Positions 46,935 to 61,423 of a DNA stretch of 64,000 nucleotides are shown here, in pieces. The position numbers and the translations under genes were made by a program. Under the pieces are notes generated by a model. The model ran no database searches. It was given only the letters and a program-made list of their open reading frames with translations, and was not told the origin of the DNA. This DNA is from Cylicocyclus nassatus (lineage: Eukaryota; Nematoda; Chromadorea; Rhabditida; Strongylidae): contig CATQJL010000305.1 in the NCBI GenBank assembly GCA_958299035.1, positions 63,026,127 through 63,090,126 of the forward strand, given 5' to 3'. Position 1 is the first letter of the stretch, and each line of letters opens with the position of its first letter.

Positions 46935-47688
46935 TGATGCATTCAGAACACGGACGAAACATTTTCATTTTCCTTTCAAATCGCTGGAATTCATCAGCGA
47001 ACGTTGCGGAGCATTGTGCAATCCCATACCATGTGCCAAGTCGAGCGACATTCGATGGCAAAATGTTTGCCGCCAGCAGGGGTCGAACCTGCGACCTTGG
47101 GCTTATTAGACCCACGCTCTGACCGACTGAGCTATGGCGGCTGATGCATTCAGAACACGGACGAAACATTTTCATTTTTCGCTCAAATCGCTGGAATTCA
47201 TCAGCGAACGTCGCGGAGCATTGTGCAATTCCATACCATGTGCCAAGTCGAGCGACATTCGATGGCAAAATGTTTGCCGCCAGCAGGGGTCGAACCTGCG
47301 ACCTTGGGCTTATTAGACCCACGCTCTAACCGACTGAGCTATGGCGGCTGCTGCATTCAGAACACGGACGAAACATTTTCATTTTCCGCTCAAATCGCTG
47401 GAATTCATCAGCGAACGTTGCGGAGCATTGTGCAATCCCATACCATGTGCCAAGTCGAGCGACATTCGATGGCAAAATGTTTGCCGCCAGCAGGGGTCGA
47501 ACCTGCGACCTTGGGCTTATTAGACCCACGCTCTAACCGACTGAGCTATGGCGGCTGATGCATTCAGAACACGGACGAAACATTTTCATTTTCGGCTCAA
47601 ATCGCTGGAATTCATCAGCGAACGTTGCGGAGCATTGTGCAATCCCATACCATGTGCCAAGTCGAGCGACATTCGATGGCAAAATGTT

Positions 47689-47762
47689 TACCGCCAGCAG
47701 GGGTCGAACCTGCGACCTTGGGCTTATTAGACCCACGCTCTAACCGACTGAGCTATGGCGGC
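47689..47762 (-). tRNA. tRNA-Ile(AAT), C72U
   Basis: Position 72 is U (plus 47690), making the first acceptor pair a G1-U72 wobble. The 1242-bp duplicate of this gene (E = 49004) has C72, so the change is recent. Confidence 0.87.
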
Positions 47763-49344
47763 TGCTGCATTCAGAACACGGACGAAACATTTTCATTTTC
47801 CGCTCAAATCGCTGGAATTCATCAGCGAACGTTGCGGAGCATTGTGCAATCCCATACCATGTGCCAAGTCGAGCGACATTCGATGGCAAAATGTTTGCCG
47901 CCAGCAGGGGTCGAACCTGCGACCTTGGGCTTATTAGACCCACCCTCTAACCGACTGAGCTATGGCGGCTGATGCATTCAGAACACGGACGAAACATTTT
48001 CATTTTCCGCTCAAATCGCTGGAATTCATCAGCGAACGTTGCGGAGCATTGTGCAATCCCATACCATGTGCCAAGTCGAGCGACATTCGATGGCAAAATG
48101 TTTGCCGCCAGCGGGGGTCGAACCTGCGACCTTGGGCTTATTAGACCCACGCTCTAACCGACTGAGCTATGGCGGCTGATGCATTCAGAACACGGACGAA
48201 ACATTTTCATTTTCCTTTCAAATCGCTGGAATTCATCAGCGAACGTTGCGGAGCATTGTGCAATCCCATACCATGTGCCAAGTCGAGCGACATTCGATGG
48301 CAAAATGTTTGCCGCCAGCAGGGGTCGAACCTGCGACCTTGGGCTTATTAGACCCACGCTCTGACCGACTGAGCTATGGCGGCTGATGCATTCAGAACAC
48401 GGACGAAACATTTTCATTTTTCGCTCAAATCGCTGGAATTCATCAGCGAACGTCGCGGAGCATTGTGCAATTCCATACCATGTGCCAAGTCGAGCGACAT
48501 TCGATGGCAAAATGTTTGCCGCCAGCAGGGGTCGAACCTGCGACCTTGGGCTTATTAGACCCACGCTCTAACCGACTGAGCTATGGCGGCTGCTGCATTC
48601 AGAACACGGACGAAACATTTTCATTTTCCGCTCAAATCGCTGGAATTCATCAGCGAACGTTGCGGAGCATTGTGCAATCCCATACCATGTGCCAAGTCGA
48701 GCGACATTCGATGGCAAAATGTTTGCCGCCAGCAGGGGTCGAACCTGCGACCTTGGGCTTATTAGACCCACGCTCTAACCGACTGAGCTATGGCGGCTGA
48801 TGCATTCAGAACACGGACGAAACATTTTCATTTTCGGCTCAAATCGCTGGAATTCATCAGCGAACGTTGCGGAGCATTGTGCAATCCCATACCATGTGCC
48901 AAGTCGAGCGACATTCGATGGCAAAATGTTTGCCGCCAGCAGGGGTCGAACCTGCGACCTTGGGCTTATTAGACCCACGCTCTAACCGACTGAGCTATGG
49001 CGGCTGCTGCTTTCAGAACACGGACGAAACATTTTCATTTTCCGCTCAAATCGCTGGAATTCATCAGCGAACGTTGCGGAGCATTGTGCAATCCCATACC
49101 ATGTGCCAAGTCGAGCGACATTCGATGGCAAAATGTTTGCCGCCAGCAGGGGTCGAACCTGCGACCTTGGGCTTATTAGACCCACGCTCTAACCGACTGA
49201 GCTATGGCGGCTGATGCATTCAGAACACGGACGAAACATTTTCATTTTCCGATCAAATCGCTGGAATTCATCAGCGAACGTTGCGGAGCATTGTGCAATC
49301 CCATACCATGTGCCAAGTCGAGCGACATTCGATGGCAAAATGTT

Positions 49345-49418
49345 TGTCGCCAGCAGGGGTCGAACCTGCGACCTTGGACTTATTAGACCCACGCTCTAAC
49401 CGACTAAGCTATGGCGGC
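49345..49418 (-). tRNA. tRNA-Ile(AAT), linked triple mutant (type copy of 7)
   Basis: G71A (plus 49347) faces C2 and breaks the second acceptor pair; C40U makes G30-U40; C13U makes U13-G22 in the D stem. The A box still fits its consensus. The three changes always travel together, at E = 49418, 51074, 54800, 56663, 58319, 58939 and 63907, usually with a cattcaggacac spacer on the plus-strand right. The acceptor mismatch is the serious one; charging is doubtful. Confidence 0.85.
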
Positions 49419-49758
49419 TGATGCATTCAGGACACGGACGAAAAATTTTCATTTTCCGCTCAAATCGCTGGAATTCATCAGCGAACGTTGCGGAGCATTG
49501 TGCAATCCCATACCATGTGCCAAGTCGAGCGACATTCGATGGCAAAATGTTTGCCGCCAGCAGGGGTCGAACCTGCGACCTTGGGCTTATTAGACCCACG
49601 CTCTAACCGACTGAGCTATGGCGGCTGATGCATTCAGAACACGGACGAAACATTTTCATTTTCCGCTCAAATCGCTGGAATTCATCAGCGAACGTTGCGG
49701 AGCATTGTGCAATCCCATACCATGTGCCAAGTCGAGCGACATTCGATGGCAAAATGTT

Positions 49759-49832
49759 TGCTGCCAGCAGGGGTCGAACCTGCGACCTTGGGCTTATTAG
49801 ACCCACGCTCTAACCGACTGAGCTATGGCGGC
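49759..49832 (-). tRNA. tRNA-Ile(AAT), G70A (type copy of 6)
   Basis: Position 70 is A (plus 49762) opposite C3, an acceptor mismatch. It recurs at E = 51488, 55214, 57077, 60181 and 62458, most often between a ccgatc spacer and a neighbour in which caatctc marks the spacer. Confidence 0.85.
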
Positions 49833-50586
49833 TGATGCATTCAGAACACGGACGAAACATTTTCATTTTCCGATCAAATCGCTGGAATTCATCAGCGAAC
49901 GTTGCGGAGCATTGTGCAATCTCATACCATGTGCCAAGTCGAGCGACATTCGATGGCAAAATGTTTGCCGCCAGCGGGGGTCGAACCTGCGACCTTGGGC
50001 TTATTAGACCCACGCTCTAACCGACTGAGCTATGGCGGCTGATGCATTCAGAACACGGACGAAACATTTTCATTTTCCTTTCAAATCGCTGGAATTCATC
50101 AGCGAACGTTGCGGAGCATTGTGCAATCCCATACCATGTGCCAAGTCGAGCGACATTCGATGGCAAAATGTTTGCCGCCAGCAGGGGTCGAACCTGCGAC
50201 CTTGGGCTTATTAGACCCACGCTCTGACCGACTGAGCTATGGCGGCTGATGCATTCAGAACACGGACGAAACATTTTCATTTTTCGCTCAAATCGCTGGA
50301 ATTCATCAGCGAACGTCGCGGAGCATTGTGCAATTCCATACCATGTGCCAAGTCGAGCGACATTCGATGGCAAAATGTTTGCCGCCAGCAGGGGTCGAAC
50401 CTGCGACCTTGGGCTTATTAGACCCACGCTCTAACCGACTGAGCTATGGCGGCTGCTGCATTCAGAACACGGACGAAACATTTTCATTTTCCGCTCAAAT
50501 CGCTGGAATTCATCAGCGAACGTTGCGGAGCATTGTGCAATCCCATACCATGTGCCAAGTCGAGCGACATTCGATGGCAAAATGTT

Positions 50587-50660
50587 TGCCGCCAGCAGGG
50601 GTCGAACCTGCGACCTTGGGCTTATTAGACCCACGCTCTAACCGACTGAGCTATGGCAGC
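50587..50660 (-). tRNA. tRNA-Ile(AAT), C3U
   Basis: Position 3 is U (plus 50658), giving U3-G70 in the acceptor stem. It should still fold. A single copy. Confidence 0.87.
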
Positions 50661-53600
50661 TGCTGCATTCAGAACACGGACGAAACATTTTCATTTTCCG
50701 CTCAAATCGCTGGAATTCATCAGCGAACGTTGCGGAGCATTGTGCAATCCCATACCATGTGCCAAGTCGAGCGACATTCGATGGCAAAATGTTTGCCGCC
50801 AGCAGGGGTCGAACCTGCGACCTTGGGCTTATTAGACCCACGCTCTAACCGACTGAGCTATGGCGGCTGATGCATTCAGAACACGGACGAAACATTTTCA
50901 TTTTCCGATCAAATCGCTGGAATTCATCAGCGAACGTTGCGGAGCATTGTGCAATCCCATACCATGTGCCAAGTCGAGCGACATTCGATGGCAAAATGTT
51001 TGTCGCCAGCAGGGGTCGAACCTGCGACCTTGGACTTATTAGACCCACGCTCTAACCGACTAAGCTATGGCGGCTGATGCATTCAGGACACGGACGAAAC
51101 ATTTTCATTTTCCGCTCAAATCGCTGGAATTCATCAGCGAACGTTGCGGAGCATTGTGCAATCCCATACCATGTGCCAAGTCGAGCGACATTCGATGGCA
51201 AAATGTTTGCCGCCAGCAGGGGTCGAACCTGCGACCTTGGGCTTATTAGACCCACGCTCTAACCGACTGAGCTATGGCGGCTGATGCATTCAGAACACGG
51301 ACGAAACATTTTCATTTTCCGCTCAAATCGCTGGAATTCATCAGCGAACGTTGCGGAGCATTGTGCAATCCCATACCATGTGCCAAGTCGAGCGACATTC
51401 GATGGCAAAATGTTTGCTGCCAGCAGGGGTCGAACCTGCGACCTTGGGCTTATTAGACCCACGCTCTAACCGACTGAGCTATGGCGGCTGATGCATTCAG
51501 AACACGGACGAAACATTTTCATTTTCCGATCAAATCGCTGGAATTCATCAGCGAACGTTGCGGAGCATTGTGCAATCTCATACCATGTGCCAAGTCGAGC
51601 GACATTCGATGGCAAAATGTTTGCCGCCAGCGGGGGTCGAACCTGCGACCTTGGGCTTATTAGACCCACGCTCTAACCGACTGAGCTATGGCGGCTGATG
51701 CATTCAGAACACGGACGAAACATTTTCATTTTCCTTTCAAATCGCTGGAATTCATCAGCGAACGTTGCGGAGCATTGTGCAATCCCATACCATGTGCCAA
51801 GTCGAGCGACATTCGATGGCAAAATGTTTGCCGCCAGCAGGGGTCGAACCTGCGACCTTGGGCTTATTAGACCCACGCTCTGACCGACTGAGCTATGGCG
51901 GCTGATGCATTCAGAACACGGACGAAACATTTTCATTTTTCGCTCAAATCGCTGGAATTCATCAGCGAACGTCGCGGAGCATTGTGCAATTCCATACCAT
52001 GTGCCAAGTCGAGCGACATTCGATGGCAAAATGTTTGCCGCCAGCAGGGGTCGAACCTGCGACCTTGGGCTTATTAGACCCACGCTCTAACCGACTGAGC
52101 TATGGCGGCTGCTGCATTCAGAACACGGACGAAACATTTTCATTTTCCGCTCAAATCGCTGGAATTCATCAGCGAACGTTGCGGAGCATTGTGCAATCCC
52201 ATACCATGTGCCAAGTCGAGCGACATTCGATGGCAAAATGTTTGCCGCCAGCAGGGGTCGAACCTGCGACCTTGGGCTTATTAGACCCACGCTCTAACCG
52301 ACTGAGCTATGGCGGCTGATGCATTCAGAACACGGACGAAACATTTTCATTTTCGGCTCAAATCGCTGGAATTCATCAGCGAACGTTGCGGAGCATTGTG
52401 CAATCCCATACCATGTGCCAAGTCGAGCGACATTCGATGGCAAAATGTTTGCCGCCAGCAGGGGTCGAACCTGCGACCTTGGGCTTATTAGACCCACGCT
52501 CTAACCGACTGAGCTATGGCGGCTGCTGCATTCAGAACACGGACGAAACATTTTCATTTTCCGCTCAAATCGCTGGAATTCATCAGCGAACGTTGCGGAG
52601 CATTGTGCAATCCCATACCATGTGCCAAGTCGAGCGACATTCGATGGCAAAATGTTTGCCGCCAGCAGGGGTCGAACCTGCGACCTTGGGCTTATTAGAC
52701 CCACGCTCTAACCGACTGAGCTATGGCGGCTGATGCATTCAGAACACGGACGAAACATTTTCATTTTCCGATCAAATCGCTGGAATTCATCAGCGAACGT
52801 TGCGGAGCATTGTGCAATCCCATACCATGTGCCAAGTCGAGCGACATTCGATGGCAAAATGTTTGCCGCCAGCAGGGGTCGAACCTGCGACCTTGGGCTT
52901 ATTAGACCCACGCTCTGACCGACTGAGCTATGGCGGCTGATGCATTCAGAACACGGACGAAACATTTTCATTTTTCGCTCAAATCGCTGGAATTCATCAG
53001 CGAACGTCGCGGAGCATTGTGCAATTCCATACCATGTGCCAAGTCGAGCGACATTCGATGGCAAAATGTTTGCCGCCAGCAGGGGTCGAACCTGCGACCT
53101 TGGGCTTATTAGACCCACGCTCTAACCGACTGAGCTATGGCGGCTGCTGCATTCAGAACACGGACGAAACATTTTCATTTTCCGCTCAAATCGCTGGAAT
53201 TCATCAGCGAACGTTGCGGAGCATTGTGCAATCCCATACCATGTGCCAAGTCGAGCGACATTCGATGGCAAAATGTTTGCCGCCAGCAGGGGTCGAACCT
53301 GCGACCTTGGGCTTATTAGACCCACGCTCTAACCGACTGAGCTATGGCGGCTGATGCATTCAGAACACGGACGAAACATTTTCATTTTCCGCTCAAATCG
53401 CTGGAATTCATCAGCGAACGTTGCGGAGCATTGTGCAATCCCATACCATGTGCCAAGTCGAGCGACATTCGATGGCAAAATGTTTGCCGCCAGCAGGGGT
53501 CGAACCTGCGACCTTGGGCTTATTAGACCCACGCTCTAACCGACTGAGCTATGGCGGCTGATGCATTCAGAACACGGACGAAACATTTTCATTTTCGGCT

Positions 53601-55554
53601 CAAATCGCTGGAATTCATCAGCGAACGTTGCGGAGCATTGTGCAATCCCATACCATGTGCCAAGTCGAGCGACATTCGATGGCAAAATGTTTGCCGCCAG
53701 CAGGGGTCGAACCTGCGACCTTGGGCTTATTAGACCCACGCTCTAACCGACTGAGCTATGGCGGCTGCTGCATTCAGAACACGGACGAAACATTTTCATT
53801 TTCCGCTCAAATCGCTGGAATTCATCAGCGAACGTTGCGGAGCATTGTGCAATCCCATACCATGTGCCAAGTCGAGCGACATTCGATGGCAAAATGTTTG
53901 CCGCCAGCAGGGGTCGAACCTGCGACCTTGGGCTTATTAGACCCACGCTCTAACCGACTGAGCTATGGCGGCTGATGCATTCAGAACACGGACGAAACAT
54001 TTTCATTTTCCGATCAAATCGCTGGAATTCATCAGCGAACGTTGCGGAGCATTGTGCAATCCCATACCATGTGCCAAGTCGAGCGACATTCGATGGCAAA
54101 ATGTTTGCCGCCAGCAGGGGTCGAACCTGCGACCTTGGGCTTATTAGACCCACGCTCTGACCGACTGAGCTATGGCGGCTGATGCATTCAGAACACGGAC
54201 GAAACATTTTCATTTTTCGCTCAAATCGCTGGAATTCATCAGCGAACGTCGCGGAGCATTGTGCAATTCCATACCATGTGCCAAGTCGAGCGACATTCGA
54301 TGGCAAAATGTTTGCCGCCAGCAGGGGTCGAACCTGCGACCTTGGGCTTATTAGACCCACGCTCTAACCGACTGAGCTATGGCGGCTGCTGCATTCAGAA
54401 CACGGACGAAACATTTTCATTTTCCGCTCAAATCGCTGGAATTCATCAGCGAACGTTGCGGAGCATTGTGCAATCCCATACCATGTGCCAAGTCGAGCGA
54501 CATTCGATGGCAAAATGTTTGCCGCCAGCAGGGGTCGAACCTGCGACCTTGGGCTTATTAGACCCACGCTCTAACCGACTGAGCTATGGCGGCTGATGCA
54601 TTCAGAACACGGACGAAACATTTTCATTTTCCGATCAAATCGCTGGAATTCATCAGCGAACGTTGCGGAGCATTGTGCAATCCCATACCATGTGCCAAGT
54701 CGAGCGACATTCGATGGCAAAATGTTTGTCGCCAGCAGGGGTCGAACCTGCGACCTTGGACTTATTAGACCCACGCTCTAACCGACTAAGCTATGGCGGC
54801 TGATGCATTCAGGACACGGACGAAACATTTTCATTTTCCGCTCAAATCGCTGGAATTCATCAGCGAACGTTGCGGAGCATTGTGCAATCCCATACCATGT
54901 GCCAAGTCGAGCGACATTCGATGGCAAAATGTTTGCCGCCAGCAGGGGTCGAACCTGCGACCTTGGGCTTATTAGACCCACGCTCTAACCGACTGAGCTA
55001 TGGCGGCTGATGCATTCAGAACACGGACGAAACATTTTCATTTTCCGCTCAAATCGCTGGAATTCATCAGCGAACGTTGCGGAGCATTGTGCAATCCCAT
55101 ACCATGTGCCAAGTCGAGCGACATTCGATGGCAAAATGTTTGCTGCCAGCAGGGGTCGAACCTGCGACCTTGGGCTTATTAGACCCACGCTCTAACCGAC
55201 TGAGCTATGGCGGCTGATGCATTCAGAACACGGACGAAACATTTTCATTTTCCGATCAAATCGCTGGAATTCATCAGCGAACGTTGCGGAGCATTGTGCA
55301 ATCTCATACCACGTGCCAAGTCGAGCGACATTCGATGGCAAAATGTTTGCCGCCAGCAGGGGTCGAACCTGCGACCTTGGGCTTATTAGACCCACGCTCT
55401 AACCGACTGAGCTATGGCGGCTGATGCATTCAGAACACGGACGAAACATTTTCATTTTCCGCTCAAATCGCTGGAATTCATCAGCGAACGTTGCGGAGCA
55501 TTGTGCAATCCCATACCATGTGCCAAGTCGAGCGACATTCGATGGCAAAATGTT

Positions 55555-55628
55555 TGCCGCCAGCAGGGGTCGAACCTGCGACCTTGGGCTTATTAGACCC
55601 ACGCTCTAACCAACTGAGCTATGGCGGC
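55555..55628 (-). tRNA. tRNA-Ile(AAT), C17U
   Basis: A D-loop change only, consistent with the A-box consensus. It also occurs at E = 57491, 58112 and 58732, always beside a spacer with gaatgctgcgg in place of gaacgttgcgg. Confidence 0.9.
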
Positions 55629-56175
55629 TGATGCATTCAGAACACGGACGAAACATTTTCATTTTCCGCTCAAATCGCTGGAATTCATCAGCGAATGCTG
55701 CGGAGCATTGTGCAATCCCATACCATGTGCCAAGTCGAGCGACATTCGATGGCAAAATGTTTGCCGCCAGCAGGGGTCGAACCTGCGACCTTGGGCTTAT
55801 TAGACCCACGCTCTAACCGACTGAGCTATGGCGGCTGATGCATTCAGAACACGGACGAAACATTTTCATTTTCCGCTCAAATCGCTGGAATTCATCAGCG
55901 AACGTTGCGGAGCATTGTGCAATCCCATACCATGTGCCAAGTCGAGCGACATTCGATGGCAAAATGTTTGCCGCCAGCAGGGGTCGAACCTGCGACCTTG
56001 GGCTTATTAGACCCACGCTCTAACCGACTGAGCTATGGCGGCTGATGCATTCAGAACACGGACGAAACATTTTCATTTTCGGCTCAAATCGCTGGAATTC
56101 ATCAGCGAACGTTGCGGAGCATTGTGCAATCCCATACCATGTGCCAAGTCGAGCGACATTCGATGGCAAAATGTT

Positions 56176-56249
56176 TGCCGCCAGCAGGGGTCGAACCTGC
56201 GACCTTGGGCTTATTAGACCCACGCTCTAGCCGACTGAGCTATGGCGGC
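56176..56249 (-). tRNA. tRNA-Ile(AAT), U20C
   Basis: A D-loop change (plus 56230) with no stem affected. A single copy. Confidence 0.9.
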
Positions 56250-59200
56250 TGCTGCATTCAGAACACGGACGAAACATTTTCATTTTCCGCTCAAATCGCT
56301 GGAATTCATCAGCGAACGTTGCGGAGCATTGTGCAATCCCATACCATGTGCCAAGTCGAGCGACATTCGATGGCAAAATGTTTGCCGCCAGCAGGGGTCG
56401 AACCTGCGACCTTGGGCTTATTAGACCCACGCTCTAACCGACTGAGCTATGGCGGCTGATGCATTCAGAACACGGACGAAACATTTTCATTTTCCGATCA
56501 AATCGCTGGAATTCATCAGCGAACGTTGCGGAGCATTGTGCAATCCCATACCATGTGCCAAGTCGAGCGACATTCGATGGCAAAATGTTTGTCGCCAGCA
56601 GGGGTCGAACCTGCGACCTTGGACTTATTAGACCCACGCTCTAACCGACTAAGCTATGGCGGCTGATGCATTCAGGACACGGACGAAACATTTTCATTTT
56701 CCGCTCAAATCGCTGGAATTCATCAGCGAACGTTGCGGAGCATTGTGCAATCCCATACCATGTGCCAAGTCGAGCGACATTCGATGGCAAAATGTTTGCC
56801 GCCAGCAGGGGTCGAACCTGCGACCTTGGGCTTATTAGACCCACGCTCTAACCGACTGAGCTATGGCGGCTGATGCATTCAGAACACGGACGAAACATTT
56901 TCATTTTCCGCTCAAATCGCTGGAATTCATCAGCGAACGTTGCGGAGCATTGTGCAATCCCATACCATGTGCCAAGTCGAGCGACATTCGATGGCAAAAT
57001 GTTTGCTGCCAGCAGGGGTCGAACCTGCGACCTTGGGCTTATTAGACCCACGCTCTAACCGACTGAGCTATGGCGGCTGATGCATTCAGAACACGGACGA
57101 AACATTTTCATTTTCCGATCAAATCGCTGGAATTCATCAGCGAACGTTGCGGAGCATTGTGCAATCTCATACCATGTGCCAAGTCGAGCGACATTCGATG
57201 GCAAAATGTTTGCCGCCAGCAGGGGTCGAACCTGCGACCTTGGGCTTATTAGACCCACGCTCTAACCGACTGAGCTATGGCGGCTGATGCATTCAGAACA
57301 CGGACGAAACATTTTCATTTTCCGCTCAAATCGCTGGAATTCATCAGCGAACGTTGCGGAGCATTGTGCAATCCCATACCATGTGCCAAGTCGAGCGACA
57401 TTCGATGGCAAAATGTTTGCCGCCAGCAGGGGTCGAACCTGCGACCTTGGGCTTATTAGACCCACGCTCTAACCAACTGAGCTATGGCGGCTGATGCATT
57501 CAGAACACGGACGAAACATTTTCATTTTCCGCTCAAATCGCTGGAATTCATCAGCGAATGCTGCGGAGCATTGTGCAATCCCATACCATGTGCCAAGTCG
57601 AGCGACATTCGATGGCAAAATGTTTGCCGCCAGCAGGGGTCGAACCTGCGACCTTGGGCTTATTAGACCCACGCTCTAACCGACTGAGCTATGGCGGCTG
57701 ATGCATTCAGAACACGGACGAAACATTTTCATTTTCCGCTCAAATCGCTGGAATTCATCAGCGAACGTTGCGGAGCATTGTGCAATCCCATACCATGTGC
57801 CAAGTCGAGCGACATTCGATGGCAAAATGTTTGCCGCCAGCAGGGGTCGAACCTGCGACCTTGGGCTTATTAGACCCACGCTCTAACCGACTGAGCTATG
57901 GCGGCTGATGCATTCAGAGCACGGACGAAACATTTTCATTTTCCGCTCAAATCGCTGGAATTCATCAGCTAACGTTGCGGAGCATTGTGCAATCCCATAC
58001 CATGTGCCAAGTCGAGCGACATTCGATGGCAAAATGTTTGCCGCCAGCAGGGGTCGAACCTGCGACCTTGGGCTTATTAGACCCACGCTCTAACCAACTG
58101 AGCTATGGCGGCTGATGCATTCAGAACACGGACGAAACATTTTCATTTTCCGCTCAAATCGCTGGAATTCATCAGCGAATGCTGCGGAGCATTGTGCAAT
58201 CCCATACCATGTGCCAAGTCGAGCGACATTCGATGGCAAAATGTTTGTCGCCAGCAGGGGTCGAACCTGCGACCTTGGACTTATTAGACCCACGCTCTAA
58301 CCGACTAAGCTATGGCGGCTGATGCATTCAGGACACGGATGAAACATTTTCATTTTCCGCTCAATCGCTGGAATTCATCAGCGAACGTTGTGGAGCATTG
58401 TGCAATCCCATACCATGTGCCAAGTCGAGCGACATTCGATGGCAAAATGTTTGCCGCCAGCAGGGGTCGAACCTGCGACCTTGGGCTTATTAGACCCACG
58501 CTCTAACCGACTGAGCTATGGCGGCTGATGCATTCAGAGCACGGACGAAACATTTTCATTTTCCGCTCAAATCGCTGGAATTCATCAGCGAACGTTGCGG
58601 AGCATTGTGCAATCCCATACCATGTGCCAAGTCGAGCGACATTCGATGGCAAAATGTTTGCCGCCAGCAGGGGTCGAACCTGCGACCTTGGGCTTATTAG
58701 ACCCACGCTCTAACCAACTGAGCTATGGCGGCTGATGCATTCAGAACACGGACGAAACATTTTCATTTTCCGCTCAAATCGCTGGAATTCATCAGCGAAT
58801 GCTGCGGAGCATTGTGCAATCCCATACCATGTGCCAAGTCGAGCGACATTCGATGGCAAAATGTTTGTCGCCAGCAGGGGTCGAACCTGCGACCTTGGAC
58901 TTATTAGACCCACGCTCTAACCGACTAAGCTATGGCGGCTGATGCATTCAGGACACGGACGAAACATTTTCATTTTCCGCTCAAATCGCTGGAAATCATC
59001 AGCGAACGTTGCGGAGCATTGTGCAATCCCATACCATGTGCCAAGTCGAGCGACATTCGATGGCAAAATGTTTGCCGCCAGCAGGGGTCGAACCTGCGAC
59101 CTTGGGCTTATTAGACCCACGCTCTAACCGACTGAGCTATGGCGGCTGATGCATTCAGAACACGGACGAAACATTTTCATTTTCCGCTCAAATCGCTGGA

Positions 59201-60935
59201 ATTCATCAGCGAACGTTGCGGAGCATTGTGCAATCCCATACCATGTGCCAAGTCGAGCGACATTCGATGGCAAAATGTTTGCCGCCAGCAGGGGTCGAAC
59301 CTGCGACCTTGGGCTTATTAGACCCACGCTCTAACCGACTGAGCTATGGCGGCTGATGCATTCAGAACACGGACGAAACATTTTCATTTTCCGCTCAAAT
59401 CGCTGGAATTCATCAGCGAACGTTGCGGAGCATTGTGCAATCCCATACCATGTGCCAAGTCGAGCGACATTCGATGGCAAAATGTTTGCCGCCAGCAGGG
59501 GTCGAACCTGCGACCTTGGGCTTATTAGACCCACGCTCTAACCGACTGAGCTATGGCGGCTGATGCATTCAGAACACGGACGAAACATTTTCATTTTCCG
59601 CTCAAATCGCTGGAATTCATCAGCGAACGTTGCGGAGCATTGTGCAATCCCATACCATGTGCCAAGTCGAGCGACATTCGATGGCAAAATGTTTGCCGCC
59701 AGCAGGGGTCGAACCTGCGACCTTGGGCTTATTAGACCCACGCTCTAACCGACTGAGCTATGGCGGCTGATGCATTCAGAACACGGACGAAACATTTTCA
59801 TTTTCCGCTCAAATCGCTGGAATTCATCAGCGAACGTTGCGGAGCATTGTGCAATCCCATACCATGTGCCAAGTCGAGCGACATTCGATGGCAAAATGTT
59901 TGCCGCCAGCAGGGGTCGAACCTGCGACCTTGGGCTTATTAGACCCACGCTCTAACCGACTGAGCTATGGCGGCTGATGCATTCAGAACACGGACGAAAC
60001 ATTTTCATTTTCCGATCAAATCGCTGGAATTCATCAGCGAACGTTGCGGAGCATTGTGCAATCCCATACCATGTGCCAAGTCGAGCGACATTCGATGGCA
60101 AAATGTTTGCTGCCAGCAGGGGTCGAACCTGCGACCTTGGGCTTATTAGACCCACGCTCTAACCGACTGAGCTATGGCGGCTGATGCATTCAGAACACGG
60201 ACGAAACATTTTCATTTTCCGATCAAATCGCTGGAATTCATCAGCGAACGTTGCGGAGCATTGTGCAATCTCATACCATGTGCCAAGTCGAGCGACATTC
60301 GATGGCAAAATGTTTGCCGCCAGCAGGGGTCGAACCTGCGACCTTGGGCTTATTAGACCCACGCTCTAACCGACTGAGCTATGGCGGCTGATGCATTCAG
60401 AACACGGACGAAACATTTTCATTTTCCGCTCAAATCGCTGGAATTCATCAGCGAACGTTGCGGAGCATTGTGCAATCCCATACCATGTGCCAAGTCGAGC
60501 GACATTCGATGGCAAAATGTTTGCCGCCAGCAGGGGTCGAACCTGCGACCTTGGGCTTATTAGACCCACGCTCTAACCGACTGAGCTATGGCGGCTGATG
60601 CATTCAGAACACGGACGAAACATTTTCATTTTCCGCTCAAATCGCTGGAATTCATCAGCGAACGTTGCGGAGCATTGTGCAATCCCATACCATGTGCCAA
60701 GTCGAGCGACATTCGATGGCAAAATGTTTGCCGCCAGCAGGGGTCGAACCTGCGACCTTGGGCTTATTAGACCCACGCTCTAACCGACTGAGCTATGGCG
60801 GCTGATGCATTCAGAACACGGACGAAACATTTTCATTTTCCGCTCAAATCGCTGGAATTCATCAGCGAACGTTGCGGAGCATTGTGCAATCCCATACCAT
60901 GTGCCAAGTCGAGCGACATTCGATGGCAAAATGTT

Positions 60936-61009
60936 TGCCGCAAGCAGGGGTCGAACCTGCGACCTTGGGCTTATTAGACCCACGCTCTAACCGACTGAGC
61001 TATGGCGGC
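60936..61009 (-). tRNA. tRNA-Ile(AAT), G67U
   Basis: Position 67 is U (plus 60942) opposite C6, an acceptor-stem mismatch in an otherwise canonical gene. A single copy. Confidence 0.82.
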
Positions 61010-61349
61010 TGATGCATTCAGAACACGGACGAAACATTTTCATTTTCCGATCAAATCGCTGGAATTCATCAGCGAACGTTGCGGAGCATTGTGCAATCCC
61101 ATACCATGTGCCAAGTCGAGCGACATTCGATGGCAAAATGTTTGCCGCCAGCAGGGGTCGAACCTGCGACCTTGGGCTTATTAGACCCACGCTCTAACCG
61201 ACTGAGCTATGGCGGCTGATGCATTCAGAACACGGACGAAACATTTTCATTTTCCGCTCAAATCGCTGGAATTCATCAGCGAACGTTGCGGAGCATTGTG
61301 CAATCCCATACTATGTGCCAAGTCGAGCGACATTCGATGGCAAAATGTT

Positions 61350-61423
61350 TGCCGCCAGCAGGGGACGAACCTGCGACCTTGGGCTTATTAGACCCACGCT
61401 CTAACCGACTGAGCTATGGCGGC
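61350..61423 (-). tRNA. tRNA-Ile(AAT), A58U, isolated copy
   Basis: The only A58U gene right of 46 kb. It keeps the atact spacer found with the class in sub-region B more than 48 kb away, so a whole unit of that type persists or was transferred here. Confidence 0.88.

Larger units (their letters stand above)
46521..49004. repeat. 1242-bp higher-order repeat, two copies
   Basis: Copies 46521-47762 and 47763-49004, six units each. Order of markers: C25G gene, U63C gene with the cctttc spacer, T20aC gene with the tttcgctc spacer, ggctgctgc leader, cggctc spacer, ggctgctgc leader. Confidence 0.85.

Noticed and set aside
46912..47322. A 136-codon minus-strand frame running through two tRNA genes
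   Set aside because: It exists because the T20aC base in the tRNA at 47141 removes a TAG stop in this frame. It is the sense strand of tRNA genes and spacer, not a protein gene.
50328..50870. A 180-codon plus-strand reading frame and similar 111-115-codon frames (for example 47625-47972, 63356-63703)
   Set aside because: It is antisense to two to three tRNA genes and repeats the same translated spacer and tRNA. It opens only where the local indels and alleles remove a stop. There is no coding bias or independent conservation.
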